The position numbers were made by a program, and so were the translations under genes. The notes under the pieces are model-generated. The model searched no databases and had not been told where the DNA came from. It worked only from the letters and a program-made list of their open reading frames with translations. Positions 1 through 3,948 of a stretch of DNA of 5,995 bases are shown piece by piece; position 1 is the first letter of the stretch, and each line of letters starts with the position of its first letter. Source of the stretch: Acidobacteriota bacterium (GTDB taxonomy: Bacteria; Acidobacteriota; Aminicenantia; UBA2199); NCBI GenBank assembly GCA_028749105.1, contig JAQUQF010000116.1, forward strand, positions 1-5,995, read 5' to 3'.

Positions 1-378
1 CCCCATCATGGCGCCGATGAAGAGCAGGACGATGAAGTAGTACTCGCTCTGGTTCTCCTCGTGGGCGATGTAGCCCAGCGAGTAGACGACGATCAGCGCG
101 CCGATGAACGACGAGGCCACGGCCATGAAGACCGACAGGGCGTCGGCCACGACGATGAAGTCGAGGCCCATGGCCAGTGTCTTGCGGAAGGCCAGCTCCC
201 CTCCCTTGAGAGCAAAGGGGATCAGCAGCATGGAGGAGGCGGTGGTGGCCAGGGCGATGAGCACCGACCAGAACGATCGGGCTCTCTTGGAGATGAGGCC
301 GGCCAGGGGGATGGTGAAGGAACCGACGATCGGCACGAAAATGGTTAATAAAATGATGGTTTGTATGTTGTTTGTCAT
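1..378 (-). CDS. Complex I / hydrogenase-4 / Mrp-type proton antiporter subunit, N-terminal part
   Basis: The reverse strand from the ATG at 376-378 is open to the window edge (126 codons, 3' end missing). The protein is strongly hydrophobic, with likely membrane helices near residues 7-28, 37-58, 74-100 and from about 112 onward. The segment DALSVFMAVASSFIGALIVV followed by YSLGYIAHEE and a Tyr-rich EYYFIVLLF stretch is the usual N-terminal pattern of the NuoL/NuoM/HyfB/MrpA-D family: a 'DxLS' helix, then 'YSxGY', then 'YY..LLLF.G.M'. These proteins form the ion-translocating arm of complex I, of membrane-bound [NiFe] hydrogenases and of Mrp antiporters. The catalytic Lys/Glu residues lie further in and are not visible, so the exact subunit cannot be decided. 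It diverges from hypB, with a consensus promoter directly upstream and no clear Shine-Dalgarno. The neighbouring hyp genes favour a hydrogenase-associated subunit, which is inference. Confidence 0.8.
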   Translation of the reverse strand, partial: MTNNIQTIILLTIFVPIVGSFTIPLAGLISKRARSFWSVLIALATTASSMLLIPFALKGGELAFRKTLAMGLDFIVVADALSVFMAVASSFIGALIVVYSLGYIAHEENQSEYYFIVLLFIGAMMG

Positions 379-393
379 GATTTTTTAAGGTTT

Positions 394-421
394 ATTATAT
401 GTGATTTAAAAAAGTTGTCAA
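394..421 (-). promoter_or_regulatory. Consensus sigma-70 promoter for the antiporter-like gene
   Basis: Read on the minus strand, TTGACA (421-416) is followed after 16 bp by TATAAT (399-394). Both hexamers match the sigma-70 consensus in all six positions. Only 15 nt separate the -10 box from the ATG at 378, so transcription should begin about 7-9 nt before the start codon. The region is much richer in A+T than the flanking genes. The spacer is 1 bp shorter than the optimal 17. Assignment is by sequence match alone. Confidence 0.75.
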
Positions 422-438
422 GGGCGAAATGCGGGCGC

Positions 439-467
439 TTGCTTTCCTCGCCGCCATGCGTTATAAA
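439..467 (+). promoter_or_regulatory. Candidate sigma-70 promoter for hypB (weak)
   Basis: TTGCTT (439-444; 3 of 6 to TTGACA) and TATAAA (462-467; 5 of 6 to TATAAT) are separated by 17 bp. Transcription from this pair would start at about 474, which is the first base of the preferred hypB ATG and would give a leaderless message. No good ribosome binding site precedes that ATG, which agrees. The -35 is poor, and an AT-rich gap easily produces a TATAAA by chance, so this is only a candidate. Confidence 0.3.
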
Positions 468-473
468 GCGGCC

Positions 474-1133
474 ATGGAAACGAAAAAGATCGCCGTCATG
501 CAAAAGCTGCTCAAGGCCAACGACGCTGTCGCCGAGGGGATCCGTCGGGAATTAAGGGACAAGAACATATCCTTCGTCAATTTGATGAGCTCGCCCGGCT
601 CGGGCAAGACCACGCTGGTCGAGGAAACGGTGAAGCGACTGGGGAAGCGCATCAAGGTCATCGAGGGCGACATCCAGACTACGCTGGACGCCGAGCGGCT
701 GCAGAAGCTCGGCATCCAGGCCTACCAGATCAACACCGGCCCCTTCGGCGGCGACTGCCACCTGGAAGCGGCCTGGATCCGGACCGCCATCGACGATCTG
801 GGCACCGACGGCATGGACCTCCTGTTCGTGGAGAACATCGGCAACCTGGTCTGCCCGGCCGAGTTCGACGTCGGCGCCCACCTCAACGTCTTGCTGATCA
901 GCGTCACCGAGGGCGAGGACAAGCCGCTGAAATACCCGCTGGCCTTCCAGGTCTCACACCTCTGCCTCATCACCAAGACCGATTTCCTCCCCCTGAAGAA
1001 TTTTTCCTTGAAAAAACTGCGCGAGAACATTAAAAAAGTAAACCCCGCCTGCGCCGTCATCGAGATTTCCGCGCACAGCGGAACGGGCATGGAGAGCTGG
1101 ATCGAGATCCTGAAGAACAAGCCGAGATTATAA
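474..1133 (+). CDS. hypB: Hydrogenase nickel-incorporation GTPase HypB
   Basis: Cytosolic SIMIBI-class GTPase that works with HypA to insert nickel into the hydrogenase large subunit. From this start it is 219 aa, normal for a HypB without an N-terminal metal-binding extension. Visible motifs: P-loop SSPGSGKTT (39-47), EGDIQTTLD (64-72), CHLEA with the metal-site pair Cys95-His96, ENIGNLVCPAEF with Cys127 (120-131), TEGEDKPLKYP (145-155), the base-recognition motif TKTD (167-170, usually NKxD) and SAHSGTG (199-205). The reading frame also has ATGs at 429 and 456. I prefer 474 because METKKIAVMQKLLKAND aligns with the family N-terminus, while the 15 residues from 429 do not look conserved; a weak AGGG lies just before 429, so that start is not excluded. 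No His-rich tract or CxxCGC nickel motif is present. The gene stands alone on its strand, convergent with hypA and divergent from the antiporter-like gene. Confidence 0.95.
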   Translation: METKKIAVMQKLLKANDAVAEGIRRELRDKNISFVNLMSSPGSGKTTLVEETVKRLGKRIKVIEGDIQTTLDAERLQKLGIQAYQINTGPFGGDCHLEAAWIRTAIDDLGTDGMDLLFVENIGNLVCPAEFDVGAHLNVLLISVTEGEDKPLKYPLAFQVSHLCLITKTDFLPLKNFSLKKLRENIKKVNPACAVIEISAHSGTGMESWIEILKNKPRL

Positions 1134-1143
1134 AGGGAAAAGG

Positions 1144-1167
1144 GTAGGGACGGGTTTAAAACCCGCC
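1144..1167 (+). repeat. Left hairpin of the hypB/hypA spacer
   Basis: GTAGGGA leads into a hairpin, CGGGTTT (1151-1157) and AAACCCG (1159-1165) with a one-base centre. It starts 10 nt after the hypB stop. The outer end GTAGGGACGG resembles the reverse complement of the right-hand hairpin's outer end (GTAGGGGCGG). A run of three T follows at 1170-1172, too short for a convincing intrinsic terminator, although the stem could still slow RNA polymerase or protect the hypB 3' end. It resembles short GC-rich palindromes that recur between genes in many environmental genomes; that is from memory and unsearched here. Confidence 0.65.
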
Positions 1168-1172
1168 TGTTT

Positions 1173-1299
1173 CAAATCCCAAATCCCAAGCACCAAATTC
1201 CAAATAAGCACCAATGACCAAATGACCAAAACGAAGGGAAGGCACCAGAAAGTGACTTCGTTTTGGTCATTGGAATTTGGAATTTGTGATTTGGAATTT
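1173..1299. repeat. Central imperfect inverted repeat, AT-rich
   Basis: AATGACCAAAACGAAG (1221-1236) is matched exactly by its reverse complement at 1256-1271, a 16-bp perfect stem around a 19-nt loop. Outward, the left arm (1173-1220) is made of CAAATCCC/CAAATTCC-type units and the right arm (1272-1299) of TTGGAATTT-type units, which pair imperfectly; the left arm carries an extra 8 nt where AATGACCA is nearly duplicated (1214-1221 and 1222-1229). Base composition is sharply more A+T rich than the genes. No protein is encoded. The structure looks like an interspersed repeat rather than gene debris, but copy number in the genome is unknown. Confidence 0.75.
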
Positions 1300-1304
1300 A
1301 AGAT

Positions 1305-1328
1305 GGGCGGTTCGCGAACCGCCCCTAC
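1305..1328 (-). repeat. Right palindrome of the spacer, abutting the hypA stop
   Basis: GGGCGGTTCGCGAACCGCCC (1305-1324) is a perfect 20-bp palindrome, followed by CTAC. On the minus strand it reads GTAGGGGCGG and onward, mirroring the left hairpin. It starts two bases beyond the hypA TAG stop (1330-1332), so it would be the first structure in the hypA 3' UTR. No T-run follows on the minus strand (ATCTTAAATTCC), so it is not a standard intrinsic terminator, though it may act as a transcript-end stabiliser. Confidence 0.75.
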
Positions 1329-1329
1329 A

Positions 1330-1704
1330 CTATTTTGCCTTTTTACTTCTAACTTTGGCTTCGGCTCCGATGATCTCTTTCAGGTGCATCTCCCTGCCGC
1401 CGGTGATGTCGATCCCAGTCGAGCCGCATCCGGGGCAGGCGAACTCGGGCTTCACGATCTCGGTTTCTTTGCCGCAGGCGCGGCAGGTGATCGCTACCGG
1501 GGCGATCTCGATGACCAGCCTCGATCGGCGTAAAGCGGGATATTCTTTTTTTAGCAGCCGGTAGTGGTTCTGCAGAACGTCGGGGACGACGTGGTGCAAG
1601 CGGCCGATGAGGACCGTCACGGTCTTGGCCGCGGTGACTTTTTCCTTTTCCAAGGCCTCCAGGGCTCCCTGGATGATGGCGGCGGCGATGGCTCCCTCGT
1701 GCAT
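1330..1704 (-). CDS. hypA: Hydrogenase nickel metallochaperone HypA
   Basis: Small cytosolic nickel carrier that hands Ni(II) to the hydrogenase large subunit together with HypB. At 124 aa it is slightly longer than the usual 110-120, the excess being a basic tail (KVRSKKAK). The N-terminus is MHEGAI, with the family's invariant nickel-binding His2; this fixes the start codon, since His2 must follow the initiator Met. The zinc-ribbon cysteines are Cys74 and Cys77 (CRAC) and Cys90 and Cys93 (CPGC), followed by the conserved GREMHLKEI end of the domain. Its ATG shares one base with the hypE TGA stop (TGATG), so translation is probably coupled to hypE; I see no good separate ribosome binding site. 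It is the last gene of the hypFCDEA run and faces hypB end to end. Confidence 0.96.
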   Translation of the reverse strand: MHEGAIAAAIIQGALEALEKEKVTAAKTVTVLIGRLHHVVPDVLQNHYRLLKKEYPALRRSRLVIEIAPVAITCRACGKETEIVKPEFACPGCGSTGIDITGGREMHLKEIIGAEAKVRSKKAK

Positions 1705-2690
1705 CAGCAGATGCGGGGGAGGATCTCCCCGACGGGCGGCATGACGATGCGCTCGCTGCCGGTACGGGTGGCCATGGTCACGCGGCCGGGATTTTCTTTC
1801 GTGATCTCGCCGATGCGGCGCGCCCCCCTGCCCAGCGACTGGCGGCGCAGGAGCCGCAGCGCTTTCTCCGCGTCACGCCTGGCGACCACCATGACCACCT
1901 TGCCCTCGTTGGCCACGTGCAGGGGGTCGAAGCCCAGCAGGTCGCAGACCGCGGCCACGTTTTTCGGGACGGGCAGCGCGCTTTCCTCGATGCGCACGCC
2001 GAACTTCCGGCCGTGCGCCAGCTCGTTCAGCGTCTGGGCCAGCCCGCCGCGGGTCGGGTCGCGCATGAATGGGACGTCGAGGGCGCGGCACGTCCGGATC
2101 AGGCTCCACAAGGGGGCGACGTCGCTGCGGATGCTCGCCCGCAGGCCGAACTCGCCGCGGGCGGTCAGCACCGAAATGCCGTGGAGGCCGAGCGGGCCGT
2201 TGACGAGGACGGTGTCGCCGGGCTTGACGCGCGCGGCTGCCACCGTCTTTTTGAAGGCGGGCCGGCCGATGCCGGAGGTGTTGATGAACAGGCCGTCGGC
2301 CTTGCCCTTTTCGACCACCTTGGTGTCGGCGCAGACGATGCGCGCCCTGCTCTCGCGGCAGGCCGCGGCGATGGAGGCCAGGATCTTCTCCAGCGCGGCG
2401 ACGGGGAAGCCCTCCTCGATGATGAACCCGATCGAGAGGTACAGGGGCTCGGCGCCCATGACCGCCAGGTCGTTGACCGTGCCGCAGACGGCGAGGCGGC
2501 CGATGTCGCCGCCCGGGAAAAAGTGAGGGCGGACGACGAAGCTGTCAGTGGTGAACACCTGACCAGGCAGGCGTGCGGCATCGTCCATTTCCAGCAGCAG
2601 CGGGTCATGCAAAAAACGCCGGAAAACCTTTTCGACCAGCTCGGCGCTCTTGCTGCCGCCGCCGCCGTGGGCCAGAAGCACTTTATCCAT
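1704..2690 (-). CDS. hypE: Carbamoyl dehydratase HypE
   Basis: PurM/AIRS-fold enzyme that dehydrates a carbamoyl group on its own C-terminal cysteine to a thiocyanate, using ATP; this is the source of the CN ligands of the [NiFe] site. The 328 aa are typical. Motifs in order: HGGGG (8-12), FTTDSFVV (46-53), FFPGGDIG (57-64), GTVNDLAVMGA (70-80), ADTKVV (121-126), MRDPTRGGLAQTLNE (209-223), NEGK (261-264) and the terminal PRIC, with acceptor Cys328. Two positions differ from what I remember as the family pattern: Ala121 where GDTKVV is usual, and GLHG (168-171) where GDHG is usual. The active-site cysteine and the nucleotide-binding motifs are otherwise kept, so I expect an active enzyme. The ATG overlaps the end of hypD by 8 nt (ATGGATAA). 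Confidence 0.96.
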   Translation of the reverse strand: MDKVLLAHGGGGSKSAELVEKVFRRFLHDPLLLEMDDAARLPGQVFTTDSFVVRPHFFPGGDIGRLAVCGTVNDLAVMGAEPLYLSIGFIIEEGFPVAALEKILASIAAACRESRARIVCADTKVVEKGKADGLFINTSGIGRPAFKKTVAAARVKPGDTVLVNGPLGLHGISVLTARGEFGLRASIRSDVAPLWSLIRTCRALDVPFMRDPTRGGLAQTLNELAHGRKFGVRIEESALPVPKNVAAVCDLLGFDPLHVANEGKVVMVVARRDAEKALRLLRRQSLGRGARRIGEITKENPGRVTMATRTGSERIVMPPVGEILPRIC

Positions 2691-3735
2691 AGGTCACCCA
2701 GGCGCTGCAGCTCCCCTCGGACGAAACCATGCACGGCCCCAAGGGGGAGTCGGGGCGGCAGCTTTTGTTGAACAACGGGCAGGCGGGGGGATCGATCAGG
2801 CCGCGCAGCACGTCGCCGCAGCGGCAGCCCCTCCGTGGGGAGGCGCTGTCCGCCTTGATGGTGAAGCGGCAGCGGGCATCCAGGGCGGCGAATGCCGGCT
2901 TGAGCTCGAGACCGCTTCCCGGGATCGTCCCCAAGCCGCGCCATTCGGCGTCCGTGGCGGCAAACACTTCGGACAGGATGGCGCGCGACTTATCGTTGCC
3001 GGTGTCGCGCACCACGCGCGGGTAGTTGTTCATGATCTTATATATACCTTTACTATGCATTTCGAGCAACAGCAGCAGCGACGAAATGATGTCCTCGGCC
3101 GTGAAGCCGCTGATCACCCCGGGCAGTTTGTAACCAGCCAGGAAATCGTAGGCCTGCCTGCCGATGATCGCCGAGACGTGTCCGGGCAGAAGAAAACCGG
3201 AAAGACGTATATCTCCCGCGATCAGAGCCTGCAAAGCCGGCGGCACCAGGCGCAGGGCGGTGAGCAGCGAGAAATTGTTGATCCCTTTTTCTATGGCCTT
3301 CATGGCCGCGGCGGCAATGGCCGGAGCCGTGGTCTCGAAGCCGACGGCGAGGAATACGGTTTCCCTGCCGGTGTCTACGGCGATTTTCAGGGCGTCAAGA
3401 GGGGAATAGACGGCGCGGATGTCGCTGCCGGCGGCACGCTCCTTTTCCAGCGCGGAGCGGCTGCCCGGGACGCGCAGCATGTCGCCGAAACTGGCTATTA
3501 CCACGCCCTGCCGGGCGAGGGCGACAGCCTCGTCGATGAAGCTGTCCGGGGTGACGCAGACCGGGCAGCCGGGACCGGAAACGAGTTTCACCGTCCCGGG
3601 AAGCAGGCGCTGCACCCCGAAGCGGCGGATGGCCACGGTGTGGGTGCCGCAGACCTCCATGATCTTGGTCCCCGGCCGCGCCGGAAAGGCGCGCAGGCGT
3701 TCGGCCAGCTGGGAAAGACGCTTCGTCTCAGCCAA
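2683..3735 (-). CDS. hypD: Fe(CN)2CO assembly protein HypD
   Basis: Iron-sulfur scaffold that, with HypC, holds iron while CN and CO ligands are attached. It has 350 aa. Motifs: MEVCGTHT with Cys29 (26-33), SGPGCPVCVTP with Cys57 and Cys60 (53-63), GFETTAP (132-138), LPGHVSAIIG (183-192) and the [4Fe-4S] C-terminus with Cys304, Cys306, Cys319, Cys326, Cys335 and Cys343 (CRCGDVL, ACPLF, GPCMVSSEGSC). The start codon is TTG (3735-3733), giving the usual MAETKRL-type lead-in; no in-frame ATG occurs before Met26, which is already inside the first conserved motif. A strong AGGAGGGG ribosome site at 3750-3743 supports the TTG. The start lies 8 nt inside the end of hypC, and the end lies 8 nt inside hypE. 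Confidence 0.96.
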   Translation of the reverse strand: MAETKRLSQLAERLRAFPARPGTKIMEVCGTHTVAIRRFGVQRLLPGTVKLVSGPGCPVCVTPDSFIDEAVALARQGVVIASFGDMLRVPGSRSALEKERAAGSDIRAVYSPLDALKIAVDTGRETVFLAVGFETTAPAIAAAAMKAIEKGINNFSLLTALRLVPPALQALIAGDIRLSGFLLPGHVSAIIGRQAYDFLAGYKLPGVISGFTAEDIISSLLLLLEMHSKGIYKIMNNYPRVVRDTGNDKSRAILSEVFAATDAEWRGLGTIPGSGLELKPAFAALDARCRFTIKADSASPRRGCRCGDVLRGLIDPPACPLFNKSCRPDSPLGPCMVSSEGSCSAWVTYG

Positions 3736-3946
3736 AGAACCGCCCCTCCTCGAAGATGGCCAGGGTCTCGCGCGCCTGCTTTCTTGTCAGCTTGGAGATG
3801 GCGAAACCGGCATGGATGATCACCCAGTCGCCCAATTTCACCTTGTCAAGCAGCATGATGCCGACTTCGCGGCGCAGCCCGGCGCTCTCGACGATCGCCA
3901 TGTCGCCCTTTATCTGGATGACTTTCATGGGAACTGCCAGACACAT
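3728..3946 (-). CDS. hypC: Hydrogenase assembly chaperone HypC
   Basis: Small chaperone that partners HypD during Fe(CN)2CO assembly and then binds the hydrogenase large-subunit precursor. It is 72 aa, in the normal range. The N-terminus MCLAVPMKV carries the essential Cys2, which becomes the terminal residue after Met removal and confirms the start. The OB-fold signature GDWVIIHAGFAI (39-50) contains conserved His45, followed by a helical tail (KQARETLAIFEE). The start is two bases after the hypF stop and is preceded by a good ribosome site embedded in the last hypF codons. Its final codons overlap the hypD start by 8 nt. Confidence 0.96.
   Translation of the reverse strand: MCLAVPMKVIQIKGDMAIVESAGLRREVGIMLLDKVKLGDWVIIHAGFAISKLTRKQARETLAIFEEGRFFG
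3743..3750 (-). promoter_or_regulatory. Ribosome binding site deciding the hypD TTG start
   Basis: AGGAGGGG lies in the 3' end of hypC, with its core GGAGG 9 nt before the TTG at 3735. It is the strongest Shine-Dalgarno in the operon and is the main support for a non-ATG start of hypD. Confidence 0.7.
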
Positions 3947-3948
3947 GA

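Noticed and set aside
61..388. Plus-strand open frames opposite the antiporter-like gene
   Set aside because: Antisense to a hydrophobic, family-like protein with a consensus promoter; translations are charged low-complexity sequence.
400..420. CRP/FNR-like operator (TGTGAT at 400-405)
   Set aside because: Only one half-site is present; the opposite half does not match, and it lies in the promoter spacer.
1144..1172. Intrinsic terminator of hypB
   Set aside because: The hairpin has only a 7-bp stem with a one-base centre and no adequate T-run after it, so I list it as a repeat instead.
1173..1299. CRISPR array in the spacer
   Set aside because: The repeats are opposed and irregular, without constant-length repeats separated by unique spacers, and no cas gene is present.
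1222..1564. Short plus-strand open frames through the repeat block into hypA
   Set aside because: They read across palindromic repeat and then antisense to hypA; no ribosome site or family resemblance.
1564..2771. Two overlapping plus-strand open frames opposite hypE and hypA (1564-2526 and 1917-2771)
   Set aside because: Both mirror real minus-strand genes and have biased Arg/Ala/Gly/Gln-rich translations typical of antisense GC-rich frames.
2650..3819. 389-codon plus-strand open frame opposite hypD
   Set aside because: Antisense to hypD and its overlaps with hypE and hypC; low-complexity translation, no family motifs.
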